From: Streptomyces scabichelini
Lineage (GTDB): Bacteria; Actinomycetota; Actinomycetes; Streptomycetales; Streptomycetaceae
DNA: 64,000 nt
Assembly: GCF_011045015.1 (NCBI RefSeq)
Contig: NZ_JAAKZY010000018.1
Span: 16,644 to 80,643, forward strand
Reading direction: 5' to 3'
The notes beneath the pieces were generated by a model. It did not search any database. It worked only from the letters and a program-made list of their open reading frames with translations, and was not told the origin of the DNA. This document shows, in pieces, positions 28,387 to 41,008 of this stretch. The number at the start of each line of letters is the position of its first letter. The stretch's first letter is position 1. A program made the position numbers and the translations under genes.

Positions 28387-29424
28387 GTGAGCGACACTTC
28401 CCGAGTGAGCGAAAACAGCGAGTTCAGGCCCGGCCCGGCGACCGGGATCGGGTCGATGCCGGGCGAGGACGCCCGGGAGACCGCCAAGACCGTGACCGGG
28501 ACCTTCGAGGGGCCGGAGACCGGGATGCCGTATCTGGCGGAGCTGCCCGCCCGGGGGCCCGGCGCCGACATGATCGGGCGGACCGCCGGGATGCTGGTCG
28601 AGCTGTACGCGCGCGTGGAGCCCAGCGGATGGCGGATCGGGGACCGGCCGGGGCGGGACACCCGGCGGGCCAGGGCCTGGCTCCGTCAGGATCTCGACGC
28701 GGTGGAGGAGTTCACGCAGGGGTACGAGGGGCCGCTGAAGGTGCAGGCGGTGGGGCCCTGGACGCTCGCGGCGGCCCTGGAGCTCAAGAACGGCGAGTCG
28801 GCGCTGTCCGACGCCGGTGCCTGCCGGGATCTCGCCGGATCGCTCGCCGAGGGACTGCGGGCGCATCTGGAGGACGTACGGCGGCGGGTGCCCGGCGCCG
28901 AGATCGTGCTGCAACTCGACGAGCCCTCGCTCGTCTCCGTGCTGCGCGGCCAGGTGAGGACCGCGAGCGGTTACCGCACCCACCGGGCCGTGGACCGCCA
29001 GGTCGCCGAGGGAACGCTGCGGGACGTCGTCGGTGTGCAGGACGGCGGGCCCGTCGTCCTGCACACATGTGCCCCCGACGTTCCGTTCGCCCTGCTGCGC
29101 CGGGCCGGAGCCGCGGCGATCTCCTTCGACTTCACGCTCCTCACCGAGCGTGACGACGACGCGATCGGGGAATCAGTGGAAGGAGGCACGAAGCTGTTCG
29201 CAGGCGTCGTGCCGGGCACGGACAGCCCATTGTCAGACCCTGCCGGTAGCGTCATGGGTGTCAGGACGTTGTGGCGCAGGCTGGGGCTGAATCCGGGGCT
29301 TCTCGCGGAGGCGGTCACGGTCACTCCGACGTGCGGGCTCGCGGGCGCTTCCCCCGAGTACGCGCGCCGGGCGCTCGCCCACTGCGTCCAGGCGGCGAGA
29401 TCCCTCGCGGACAACCCAGAGTAA
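28387..29424 (+). CDS. Cobalamin-independent methionine synthase-like protein (MetE catalytic core)
   Basis: TIM-barrel protein resembling only the C-terminal catalytic half of MetE, 345 aa versus about 750 for full MetE. It starts with GIGSMPGEDARETA; Zn/thiol ligands are suggested by VVLHTCAPDVPFALL and VTPTCGLAGASPEYARRAL, and VLQLDEPSL matches the MetE acidic segment. Core-MetE proteins are known in archaea and actinobacteria as methyltransferases using a non-folate donor. The true methyl donor here is unknown. GTG start at 28387; another GTG at 28405 is possible. It lies 15 bases before ligA, likely co-transcribed. Confidence 0.85.
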   Translation: MSDTSRVSENSEFRPGPATGIGSMPGEDARETAKTVTGTFEGPETGMPYLAELPARGPGADMIGRTAGMLVELYARVEPSGWRIGDRPGRDTRRARAWLRQDLDAVEEFTQGYEGPLKVQAVGPWTLAAALELKNGESALSDAGACRDLAGSLAEGLRAHLEDVRRRVPGAEIVLQLDEPSLVSVLRGQVRTASGYRTHRAVDRQVAEGTLRDVVGVQDGGPVVLHTCAPDVPFALLRRAGAAAISFDFTLLTERDDDAIGESVEGGTKLFAGVVPGTDSPLSDPAGSVMGVRTLWRRLGLNPGLLAEAVTVTPTCGLAGASPEYARRALAHCVQAARSLADNPE

Positions 29425-31656
<2,232 letters not shown>

Positions 31657-31914
31657 CGGTTGAAGGCCACCCGATCGGCGCATACCAGATGCATACGGGA
31701 GGCCGGGTCGCATTCGGGCAACCGTGGACGACCGCTGCCCGTAGAAGCCTTCTGCGGCCTACTGTTGAGATGTGCGCCTGCCGTGCCCAGCTGCGGTTGG
31801 GGCATTCCCTGCTCGTCAAGAGTGAGGGAAGGGTTTTCAGACGCGGTGCCGTTGAGGGTGTGTCGGGCATCGGGCCGCGTGGCGTGGGCACCGCCGGCTG
31901 TGAGAGGGACGGGA

Positions 31915-34167
31915 ATGGATTCGACCGAGAGCGCCGCCCCGGACTCACGGCTGCGCCCGCGCTGGGTGACCGGTATGCGGCGATGGGGGTCGTCCCTGAG
32001 CGCCGCCGGACAGCGCACCGCGGTGGACGGGCACGGGCCCGGCGGGGACGCGCGCGGGCAGGGCCAGGTGAGCACCGGCTCGGGGCACGGCATGCCCGGT
32101 CATGAATCCGAGCGGCAGTCGTTCTGGCCCACGCTGCCCACGGCGGTCGTCGCGGCGGCCGGGTTCGTCCTGGGCGCGGGCTTCTTCCGGGGATTCACCG
32201 GGCATCAGGCGCTCTTTCCGTCCGGTTCCGCCGGCTGGTCGCTGGCCGTGCTGGTCGGCATCATCGTCGGCCATCTGGTGGCGCTCGGCCGTGCCCGCTG
32301 GTGGGGCGGTACGGGCTCCGGCGCGGCCCTCACACTCGCGGTTCTGCTGCTGTACGGCTGGGTGCCCGCCGGAATGGTCAGCCTGACCGTCGTCGTACTC
32401 GTCGGCATCGCCCGCCGCCATCGCTGGCGGCAGGGCGTGCTGCACGGAGCGGTGGACATTCTCGGCATCGGCGGCGGTGCGCTGGTGCTGGCCGTGTTCG
32501 GCCGGGTCCCGTCCGTGGAGAAGCCCTGGGACCCGGAGACCTGGACCGTCTACACCGCGCCCGAGGTGGTGTTGGTGGCGGTGGCGTATCTCGCGGTGAC
32601 GCGCGCGCTCCTCTGGTACCTCCATGCGCCCCGCGCCGGTGTGCCGACGGTCGCCCGTACGGCCCTGGTCAGACAGGGGCTCGTCGCCGTGGCGCTGCTC
32701 GGTATCGCCCCGCTGATCTGCGTCGTCGCGATGTCCCTCCCCATCCTGCTGCCGCTCTTCTCGATCCCGCTCATAGCGCTCGACTTCAGTCTGTGGATAG
32801 CCCGTGCCCGGGCCGAGGAGCAGTTGCGCGACCCGCTCACGGGGCTGCCCAACCGCCAGTGGCTCCTCGAACGGACATGGACGGCGCTGGACGATGCCGA
32901 GCGGATCGGTGCGCGTTCCGCACTCATGCTGATCGACCTGGATCGCTTCCGGTCCGTGAATGACACGCTGGGGCATCTCGCGGGGGACAGGCTGCTGTTG
33001 CAGATAGCGGATCGGTTGCGGCTGGCGTTGCCGCGCGGAGCGGAGGCCGCGCGGCTCGGTGGTGACGAGTTCGCCGTGTTACTGCCCGTCGCCGACTCGA
33101 CGACGTCCGCCACACGGGTCGCCCGGGGCCTCGTCGCCGCGCTGGGCTCACCGCTCGACCTCGACGGGCTCACCCTCGTCCTGGAGGCCAGTGCCGGGCT
33201 CGCCGTGTTCCCCGACCACGCGCTGGACGCGGAGGGGCTGCTGCGACGGGCGGACGTCGCGATGTACCAGGCGAAGCGGGACCGTACGGGGGTGGAGGTG
33301 TACGAGTCCAAGCGGGACTCCAACACCCCTGACCGGCTCGGGCTGTTGGGGGATCTGCGCCGGGCTCTGGACGCCGGGGACGTCGAGCTGCACTACCAGC
33401 CGAAGGTGCGGTTCGACGGGCAGGTGGCCGGGCTCGAGGCGCTCGTACGGTGGGTGCATCCCGAGCGGGGGAAGGTGCCGCCGGACGAGTTCATAGCCAT
33501 CGCCGAGTCGTCCGGGCTGATGCCGCATCTCACCGAGTACGTGCTGGAGACGGCGCTCGGGCAGGTAGCCCGGTGGCGGGCGCAGGGACTGCATGTTCCG
33601 GTGGCCGTCAATGTGTCGCCGCGGGATGTGCACACGCCCGGGTTCGCGGGGTCGGTCGCGGCGCGGCTCGCCCGCCACGGAGTTCCCGCGGGGGCCTTGC
33701 AGCTGGAGATAACCGAGCATGTGCTGCTCGAGGATCCGCAGCGGGCCGCGGACACGCTGGCCGCGCTGACCGGGCACGGCGTGAAGATGTCGCTCGACGA
33801 CTTCGGCACCGGGTACTCCTCGTTGGTGCACCTGCGCCGGCTTCCCGTGAGCGAGCTGAAGATCGACCGGTCCTTCGTGGCCCGGCTGGCCGTCGACACG
33901 GAGGATGCCGAGATCGTTCGCTGCACCGTCGATCTCGCTCATTCACTGGGGCTTCTCGTCGTCGCCGAGGGCGTGGAGGACGACGAGACGTGGGAGCGGC
34001 TTCGGGATCTTGGCTGCGACGCAGTTCAGGGCTGGCTCGTCGCCGCCGCCATGCCCGCCGAGGAGACGACCGCATGGCTCAGGGCCCGCGGGTCCCGCGG
34101 CTGGCAGCGGCCCAGGGCGGCGTTGCCCGCGGCCGCGGCGGACGATCCTGGGCGGGTCATCAACTGA
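31915..34167 (+). CDS. rmdB: Membrane GGDEF-EAL protein, probable c-di-GMP phosphodiesterase (RmdB-like)
   Basis: Bis-domain cyclic-di-GMP enzyme, 750 aa from the ATG at 31915 (GAGAGGGACGGGA upstream). About six to eight membrane helices (about 70-300) precede a GGDEF domain with intact RLGGDEFAVLLP but no RxxD I-site five residues upstream. The EAL domain is complete: LEALVRW, NVSPRD, EITEHVLLED, DDFGTGYSS, LKIDRSF and EGVEDDETW. This predicts hydrolysis of c-di-GMP to pGpG, with the GGDEF active or allosteric. Position after ligA and before gatC fits S. coelicolor RmdB (SCO5495), a phosphodiesterase in development; the symbol rests on that memory. Confidence 0.85.
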   Translation: MDSTESAAPDSRLRPRWVTGMRRWGSSLSAAGQRTAVDGHGPGGDARGQGQVSTGSGHGMPGHESERQSFWPTLPTAVVAAAGFVLGAGFFRGFTGHQALFPSGSAGWSLAVLVGIIVGHLVALGRARWWGGTGSGAALTLAVLLLYGWVPAGMVSLTVVVLVGIARRHRWRQGVLHGAVDILGIGGGALVLAVFGRVPSVEKPWDPETWTVYTAPEVVLVAVAYLAVTRALLWYLHAPRAGVPTVARTALVRQGLVAVALLGIAPLICVVAMSLPILLPLFSIPLIALDFSLWIARARAEEQLRDPLTGLPNRQWLLERTWTALDDAERIGARSALMLIDLDRFRSVNDTLGHLAGDRLLLQIADRLRLALPRGAEAARLGGDEFAVLLPVADSTTSATRVARGLVAALGSPLDLDGLTLVLEASAGLAVFPDHALDAEGLLRRADVAMYQAKRDRTGVEVYESKRDSNTPDRLGLLGDLRRALDAGDVELHYQPKVRFDGQVAGLEALVRWVHPERGKVPPDEFIAIAESSGLMPHLTEYVLETALGQVARWRAQGLHVPVAVNVSPRDVHTPGFAGSVAARLARHGVPAGALQLEITEHVLLEDPQRAADTLAALTGHGVKMSLDDFGTGYSSLVHLRRLPVSELKIDRSFVARLAVDTEDAEIVRCTVDLAHSLGLLVVAEGVEDDETWERLRDLGCDAVQGWLVAAAMPAEETTAWLRARGSRGWQRPRAALPAAAADDPGRVIN

Positions 34168-34366
34168 GGGCGAGGGACGGTGGCGGTCCGGCACCACCCG
34201 TGACGGACAGTTGCCGGGTGCGGGTCTTCTTACGGTGGTTCGCCGGCGTCGGCGACCACGGGCGGGTGCCTCTGCATGGTGTGTGAGAGAAACCCGTGCG
34301 CGGGCACCCGCGCCCGCGCCATAGGATTGGGCCAAACCACACACACTCACCCCTGAGGATCGCTGC

Positions 34367-34663
34367 ATGCCTGGCATCACGCGCGAGGAGGTCGCTCACC
34401 TCGCACGGCTGGCGCGTCTGGAGCTGAAGGACGAAGAGCTCGATCACTTCGCCGGTCAGCTGGACGACATCATCGGCGCGGTCGCCCGCGTCAGCGAGGT
34501 CGCCGACCAAGACGTACCGCCGACCTCCCACCCGCTGCCGCTGACGAACGTCATGCGCGCGGACGAGGTCCGTCCGTCGCTCACCCCCGAGCAGGCGCTC
34601 TCCGGTGCCCCTGCCCAGGAGCAGCAGCGTTTCAAGGTGCCTCAGATCCTGGGGGAGGAGTAA
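34367..34663 (+). CDS. gatC: Asp-tRNA(Asn)/Glu-tRNA(Gln) amidotransferase subunit C
   Basis: Structural subunit that bridges GatA and GatB in the transamidosome, 98 aa. Typical start [23 protein letters not shown] and the C-terminal [20 protein letters not shown] with GAGGATC upstream and a -10-like TAGGAT near 34322. First gene of gatC-gatA-small ORF-gatB, with 6 bases to gatA. Confidence 0.97.
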   Translation: MPGITREEVAHLARLARLELKDEELDHFAGQLDDIIGAVARVSEVADQDVPPTSHPLPLTNVMRADEVRPSLTPEQALSGAPAQEQQRFKVPQILGEE

Positions 34664-34669
34664 TCCGAC

Positions 34670-36171
<1,502 letters not shown>

Positions 36172-36175
<4 letters not shown>

Positions 36176-36414
36176 GCAAGGCACTGTCGAAGGCCAAGGG
36201 CTTCAAGAAGTCGAAGTCCGGCACGTACCTGTCCATCGCCACCACCGCGTTCGGCGCGATCGGTGTCGCCAAGCAGATCAAGAAGGCCCGCGTCGAGAAC
36301 GACACACTCCGGCTCGTCGACGCCGTGGTGACCGCCGCCGGTGTCGTCACCGGCCTCGCACTGCTCTACCGCGAGCTGAAGCGGCTGGGCGACGACGACG
36401 TCCTGCTGGGCTGA
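36172..36414 (+). CDS. Small conserved protein between gatA and gatB (80 aa)
   Basis: Hypothetical 80-aa protein starting at GTG, with four-base overlap with gatA. The N-terminus is strikingly basic ([15 protein letters not shown]), the middle ([19 protein letters not shown] and [18 protein letters not shown]) is moderately hydrophobic, possibly two short membrane helices, and the C-terminus is acidic (GDDDVLLG). Third positions are GC-rich, so it is a real gene. Being sandwiched in gatCAB implies co-expression, but any role in tRNA amidation is unproven. Confidence 0.82.
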
Positions 36415-36429
36415 GAGGGAAAGTTCACC

Positions 36430-37947
36430 GTGACTGTCACGACCACGACTGACCTGGTGTCGTACGAGGACGCGCTGGCGTCGTACGACCCCGTCATGGG
36501 CCTGGAGGTCCATGTCGAACTCGGCACCAAGACCAAGATGTTCTGCGGATGTTCGACCGAGCTGGGCGCCGAGCCCAACTCGCAGACCTGCCCGACCTGC
36601 CTCGGCATGCCCGGCTCGCTCCCGGTCATGAACGCGACCGGTGTCGAGTCCGCGATCAAGATCGGTCTCGCGCTGAACTGCGAGATCGCCGAGTGGTGCC
36701 GTTTCGCCCGGAAGAACTACTTCTATCCGGACATGCCGAAGAACTTCCAGACCTCCCAGTACGACGAGCCGATCGCCTTCAACGGCTATCTGGACGTCCA
36801 GCTGGAGGACGGCGAGATCTTCCGTGTGGAGATCGAGCGCGCCCACATGGAGGAGGACACCGGCAAGTCCACACACGTGGGCGGCGCGACGGGCCGAATC
36901 CACGGCGCCTCGCACTCGCTCCTCGACTACAACCGCGCCGGCATCCCGCTCATCGAGATCGTCACCAAGCCGATCGAGGGAGCGGGGGAGCGCGCGCCCG
37001 AGGTCGCCAAGGCGTACGTCGCCGAACTGCGCGAGCTCATCAAGGCGCTCGGCGTCTCCGAGGCCCGCATGGAGATGGGCCAGATGCGCTGCGACGTGAA
37101 CCTGTCGCTGCGCCCCAACGGCACCGAGAAGTTCGGCACGCGCTCCGAGACGAAGAACGTCAACTCGCTGCGTTCGGTGGAGCGTGCCTGCCGGTACGAG
37201 ATCCAGCGGCACGCCGCCGTCCTGAACAGCGGCGGCACGATCATCCAGGAGACCCGCCACTTCCACGAGGACACGGGCTCCACGACCTCCGGCCGCGTGA
37301 AGGAAGAGGCGGAGGACTACCGCTACTTCCCCGAGCCGGACCTCGTTCCCGTCGCTCCGACCCGCGAGTGGGTCGAGGAACTGCGGGCGGGCCTGCCCGA
37401 GCTGCCGCGGGTGCGCCGCAACCGGCTGCGCGAGGAGTGGGGCATCTCCGAGCACGACATGCAGTCGATCCTGAACGCGGGCGCGGTCGACCTGATCGCC
37501 GCCACGATCGAGTCGGGTGCCGACTCGGTCTCGGCGCGCAAGTGGTGGATGGGCGAAATGGCCCGGAACGCCAACGAGTCGGGGCGCCCGATCGACGAAC
37601 TGCCGATCACGCCCGAGCAGGTCGCCCGTGTGACCACGCTGGTCAAGGAGGGCTCCCTCAACGACAAGCTGGCCCGTCAGGTCATCGAAGGCGTTCTCGC
37701 GGGCGAAGGCACCCCGGACGAGGTCGTCGAGAAGCGCGGCCTGAAGGTCGTCTCGGACGAGGGCGCCCTGACGGCCGCCGTCGAGGAGGCCATCGCCGGC
37801 AACCCGGCCATCGCGGACAAGATCCGCGGCGGCAAGGTGGCCGCCGCGGGCGCGCTGGTGGGCGCGGTCATGAAGGCCACGCGGGGCCAGGCCGACGCGG
37901 CCCGTGTCAAGGAACTGATCCTGGAGAAGCTGGGCGTCGAGGGCTGA
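36430..37947 (+). CDS. gatB: Asp-tRNA(Asn)/Glu-tRNA(Gln) amidotransferase subunit B
   Basis: Kinase/transamidase subunit: phosphorylates the misacylated Glu/Asp on tRNA and accepts ammonia from GatA, 505 aa. Signatures are [32 protein letters not shown] and [11 protein letters not shown]; Zn-site Cys pair CGCS..CPTC is present. The C-terminal YqeY-like tail helix domain (about 400-505) ends [13 protein letters not shown] start 15 bases after the small ORF. It is followed by the dispersed repeat and a strong terminator. Confidence 0.97.
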   Translation: MTVTTTTDLVSYEDALASYDPVMGLEVHVELGTKTKMFCGCSTELGAEPNSQTCPTCLGMPGSLPVMNATGVESAIKIGLALNCEIAEWCRFARKNYFYPDMPKNFQTSQYDEPIAFNGYLDVQLEDGEIFRVEIERAHMEEDTGKSTHVGGATGRIHGASHSLLDYNRAGIPLIEIVTKPIEGAGERAPEVAKAYVAELRELIKALGVSEARMEMGQMRCDVNLSLRPNGTEKFGTRSETKNVNSLRSVERACRYEIQRHAAVLNSGGTIIQETRHFHEDTGSTTSGRVKEEAEDYRYFPEPDLVPVAPTREWVEELRAGLPELPRVRRNRLREEWGISEHDMQSILNAGAVDLIAATIESGADSVSARKWWMGEMARNANESGRPIDELPITPEQVARVTTLVKEGSLNDKLARQVIEGVLAGEGTPDEVVEKRGLKVVSDEGALTAAVEEAIAGNPAIADKIRGGKVAAAGALVGAVMKATRGQADAARVKELILEKLGVEG

Positions 37948-38030
37948 GCGCTCCGCTGGAAGTGCGGTCCGGAATCTGCGGACCGTCTGTGGCTGGTCGC
38001 GCAGTTCCCGCGCCCCTTACGGGGCGCACG
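37945..38030 (+). repeat. Dispersed terminator-like repeat, copy 3
   Basis: Begins at the gatB stop with the same TGAGCGCTCCGCTGG as copy 1 and contains GTGGCTGGTCGCGCAGTTCC from 37989, followed by CGCGCCCCTTACGGGGCGC, which can form a short CGCCCC/GGGGCG hairpin. It is immediately followed by a stronger independent hairpin at 38035. Confidence 0.75.
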
Positions 38031-38034
38031 TCTG

Positions 38035-38074
38035 AACGCCGGTCGGGCTGGAACACCCCAGCCCGACCGGCGTT
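38035..38074. terminator. Strong bidirectional terminator between gatB and the MFS gene
   Basis: A perfect 17-bp inverted repeat (38035-38051 with 38058-38074) and AACACC loop, ending 8 bases before the convergent MFS stop. AA and TT tails flank the stem as expected of a bidirectional terminator. Confidence 0.88.
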
Positions 38075-38082
38075 TCTGTGAC

Positions 38083-39468
38083 TCAGGGCCGGCGGTTCGG
38101 CAGCCGTAGCGCCATCGGCAACGCCAGCGCCATCAACCCCACCCCGCACAGCAGCGTCGTACGGAACCCGTCCGTCGCCGTCAGCAGCAGGGCCGCGAGC
38201 GCCGTGCCGACGGACGCGGCCATCTGCGAGATGATGTTCAACGCCGTGCTGCCGGCGGCGACTTCGCTGTCCGCGAGGCCGCGTGTGGCCGAGGCCATGA
38301 CCGGCATGTTGGTCATGCCGACGCCGGTGCCCATGACGGCGAGCGAGGCGACCAGGCGCCAGTACGGGGTGTCCGGCCCGGCCTGAACCGCGAAGGCGAG
38401 GAAGCCCGCGGCGGCGACCAGGATGCCGGGCACGACGATCGCTCGGGTCGCGACACGGTCCGAGATACGGCTGGAGAACTGCATCACCGTGCCGCTGAAC
38501 AGGAACTGAGGAGCCATCAGCAGCCCGGCCTCCGTCGCGGACAGGCCGCGTCCCTGCTGCCAGTACAGCGGTACGAGGATCATCGAACCGAAGTACGCCG
38601 CCGAGAACGGAACCATCGTCGCCACCGCCCGGCCGAACGACGCCCTGCTCAGCAGCCGCAGGTCGAGCAGCGGATGCGGTGCCCGCAGCGCCCGTACCGC
38701 GAAGGCCGCCACCAGCGCCGTACCCACGACGATCGGGACGACGACCCCGGCGTCGCCGAAGCCGCCGCGCTCACCGCCCAGCGTCAGTCCGTACAGCAGG
38801 GCGGCGAGGCCCGGGGAGAGCGTCAGCAGACCGGCCAGGTCCAGCGGGCGGTGGAGCCGCTCGTCGTCGCCGCGCAGGACGCGGGCGCCGAGGAGCAGGG
38901 TCAGGGCGCCGACGGGGACGTTGACGAAGAAGATCCAGCGCCAGGAGAGCGCGTCGGTGAAGACGCCGCCGAGGATCGGTCCCGCCATCGGGCCGATGAG
39001 GACGGGGATGCCGAGGATGCCCATCATCGTGCCCTTGCGCTCCGGCGGGGCGGCGCGCAGGACCACGGTCATCGCGACCGGCACGATCATGCCGCCGCCG
39101 AGTCCCTGGAGCACCCGGAAGGTGATCAGCGAACCCGCGTTCCAGGCAAGGCCCGTGAGCCCCGAGCCGAGGGTGAAGAGCGTGACGGCGGTGAGGAAGA
39201 CCCGCTTCGCGCCGTACCGGCCCACCGCCCACGCGGTGACCGGGATGACGGTCGCCAGCGCGAGCGAGTAGCCGGTCACCGTCCACTGGACCACGGACAG
39301 CGGTGCGTCGAAGGCGCGTGACAGATGGCCGAGGGCGACATTGACGATGGTCATGTCGAGCACCGTCATGAACGAGCCGAGGACCACGACGCCCGCGACG
39401 GCCAGGACGTTCCGGGGTATGGCGGGGACCGGTGAACTCCCGGTCTCCGTCGGCAGCGTGGCGCTCAT
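38083..39468 (-). CDS. MFS transporter, DHA2/EmrB-like drug exporter
   Basis: Proton-coupled multidrug exporter, 461 aa. Family motifs: GSFMTVLDMTIVNVALGHL (helix 1), the G-X-X-X-D-R/K-type motif A is present as AVGRYGAKRVFLTA, and GLGGGMIVPVAMTVV plus GPILGGVFTDALSWRWIFFVN (motif C-like) match EmrB/QacA relatives. Length fits about 12-14 helices. The ATG at 39468 overlaps the FMN reductase stop by four bases, so the two are translationally coupled. The TetR at 40169 is likely their repressor. Confidence 0.92.
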   Translation of the reverse strand: MSATLPTETGSSPVPAIPRNVLAVAGVVVLGSFMTVLDMTIVNVALGHLSRAFDAPLSVVQWTVTGYSLALATVIPVTAWAVGRYGAKRVFLTAVTLFTLGSGLTGLAWNAGSLITFRVLQGLGGGMIVPVAMTVVLRAAPPERKGTMMGILGIPVLIGPMAGPILGGVFTDALSWRWIFFVNVPVGALTLLLGARVLRGDDERLHRPLDLAGLLTLSPGLAALLYGLTLGGERGGFGDAGVVVPIVVGTALVAAFAVRALRAPHPLLDLRLLSRASFGRAVATMVPFSAAYFGSMILVPLYWQQGRGLSATEAGLLMAPQFLFSGTVMQFSSRISDRVATRAIVVPGILVAAAGFLAFAVQAGPDTPYWRLVASLAVMGTGVGMTNMPVMASATRGLADSEVAAGSTALNIISQMAASVGTALAALLLTATDGFRTTLLCGVGLMALALPMALRLPNRRP

Positions 39469-40067
39469 CGCGCGCCGTACGGTGCCGCGGCGCGGCCCGC
39501 TCGCAACGTACGCCCCCACCAGGTCAGCTGGTCCAGCATGCCCTTGCCGGCGCCCTCGGGGATGTCGGGCCGCAGCAGCGAGCCGTCCTCCGCGAAGTTC
39601 TCCCCCGCCCTGTGGAAGCTGACCGAGTCCCGCATCGTCACGGCGTGCAACTCGGCGAAGACGAGCCGCAGTTGCTCGACCGCGCGCAGACCGCCGCCCA
39701 TCCCTCCGTACGACACGAAGCCGACCGGCTTGGCCTGCCACTGCGTGTAGTGCAGGTCGATGGCGTTCTTCAGGGGCGCCGGGAAGCTGTGGTTGTACTC
39801 GGGCGTGATCACCACGAAGGCGTCGGCCGCCGCCAGGCGTTCCGTGACCGCGGCGGCCTCGGGGTGGGGTGCGGGGGAGACGACGTCGGGCAGCCGATGG
39901 TCGGCGAGGTCGATCGGGTCGAGTTCGAGATCGCCGCGCTGGGCGGCGAACCGCAGGAACCAGTCGGTGACCACGGGTCCGAAGCGGCCCTCGCGGATGG
40001 AACCGGTCAGGACGGCGACACGAAGGGGGGCGTTGGACAGGTTCGGGGAAGCGGAGGAGTTCGTCAT
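39465..40067 (-). CDS. NADPH-dependent FMN reductase family protein
   Basis: Flavodoxin-fold quinone/azo/chromate-type reductase, 200 aa. FMN loop AVLTGSIREGRFGPVV, then FVVITPEYNHSFPAPLKNAIDL, the family hallmark, and SYGGMGGGLRAVEQL. Cytoplasmic electron transfer from NADPH to FMN and electrophiles such as quinones is expected. No clear Shine-Dalgarno precedes the ATG at 40067. With the MFS exporter and divergent TetR it looks like a small detoxification/efflux cassette. Confidence 0.92.
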   Translation of the reverse strand: MTNSSASPNLSNAPLRVAVLTGSIREGRFGPVVTDWFLRFAAQRGDLELDPIDLADHRLPDVVSPAPHPEAAAVTERLAAADAFVVITPEYNHSFPAPLKNAIDLHYTQWQAKPVGFVSYGGMGGGLRAVEQLRLVFAELHAVTMRDSVSFHRAGENFAEDGSLLRPDIPEGAGKGMLDQLTWWGRTLRAGRAAAPYGAR

Positions 40068-40078
40068 GCCGAGAAAAG

Positions 40079-40115
40079 TACAACGCTCATGGCAATGAAT
40101 GCAACGAGTGTTGTA
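40079..40115. promoter_or_regulatory. Candidate operator for the divergent TetR
   Basis: TACAACGCTC (40079-40088) and GAGTGTTGTA (40106-40115) form a 10-bp inverted repeat with one mismatch and a 17-base spacer, inside the gap between the FMN reductase and TetR genes. Confidence 0.55.
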
Positions 40116-40168
40116 ACTTTCCTGGTCCGGCTACCGTGACAGGCGACAGGCAGGAAGGGGCAGGACGC

Positions 40169-40807
40169 GTGAGACAAGGGCTCGCCGAGAAGCGGCAGGC
40201 GATCGTGCGGGGGGCGCGCCGGGTCTTCGGGCGCGACGGCTACACACGTGCCGGCATCGACTCCATCGCCAAGGAGGCGGGGGTCTCGACCCGGACGATC
40301 TACAACCACTTCCCGGAGGGCAAGGCGCAGCTCTTCCGCGTCGTCGTCGTGGAGGGTTCCGAGGAGATCCTGCGGGCCCATGTCGACGCCATCGACCGGC
40401 GGTTGTACAAGGTCACGGACCTGGAAGCCGACCTCGTCGACTTCGCGCACGCCTGGATGAGTCCGATGTACCAGTACCGCGACCACTTCGCCCTCGTACG
40501 GCAGTTGCGGGCCGAAGTCGGCCACATTCCGCAGGAGCTCCTGGACGCCTGGCGGGCTGCCGGCCCCGACCGCGCGCTCGAGTTGGTGGCCGCCCGGTTC
40601 CGTGAACTGGCCGAGGAGGGGCTGCTCGACGCCCCGGACCCGGAGCGGGCCGCGACCCACTTCATCCTGCTGACCGGGTCCGAGATCAGCGATCGCACAT
40701 ACGGGGGCGTGATCCCGATGCCGGACGAGAAGCGGGACGAGCTGGTGCGCTCGGGGGTGCGGGCGTTCCTGCACGGCTATCTGCCGCGCGGGAGCGTATC
40801 CGGTTGA
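40169..40807 (+). CDS. TetR family transcriptional regulator
   Basis: Predicted repressor of the divergent FMN reductase-MFS unit, 212 aa from the GTG at 40169, chosen for the upstream AGGAAGGGGC; a GTG at 40136 would add 11 residues without a ribosome site. The HTH is at about 10-55 (IDSIAKEAGVSTRTIYNHF), followed by a helical ligand domain with AVLRAELG-type FALVRQLRAEVGHIPQEL and a final RSGVRAFLHGYL. An inverted repeat at 40079-40115 is a plausible operator. A large hairpin ends the gene. Confidence 0.9.
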   Translation: MRQGLAEKRQAIVRGARRVFGRDGYTRAGIDSIAKEAGVSTRTIYNHFPEGKAQLFRVVVVEGSEEILRAHVDAIDRRLYKVTDLEADLVDFAHAWMSPMYQYRDHFALVRQLRAEVGHIPQELLDAWRAAGPDRALELVAARFRELAEEGLLDAPDPERAATHFILLTGSEISDRTYGGVIPMPDEKRDELVRSGVRAFLHGYLPRGSVSG

Positions 40808-40833
40808 TATTCGCCGCATGGGGTGGGTGGCGG

Positions 40834-40882
40834 GAAATGCGAGGGGGTTCACACAACTGTGTTGTGAAGTCCCTCGCATTTC
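40834..40882 (+). terminator. Large hairpin after the TetR gene
   Basis: A perfect 12-bp outer stem, GAAATGCGAGGG (40834-40845) with CCCTCGCATTTC (40871-40882), encloses a second imperfect stem (TTCAC/GTGAA). It lies 27 bases after the TetR stop and before the MMPL gene, and is likely a terminator. Confidence 0.8.
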
Positions 40883-41008
40883 TGTGAGTAAGTCCACGAA
40901 ATCGGCTATCGATCTCTACGGCCTGCAAGAGTTGTCCACGTATTGCTCATGTGTTCTTTGCGGGCGGTTCCCGGTAAAGATCCACAATCCCCCCACGGGA
41001 GCTCGTTC

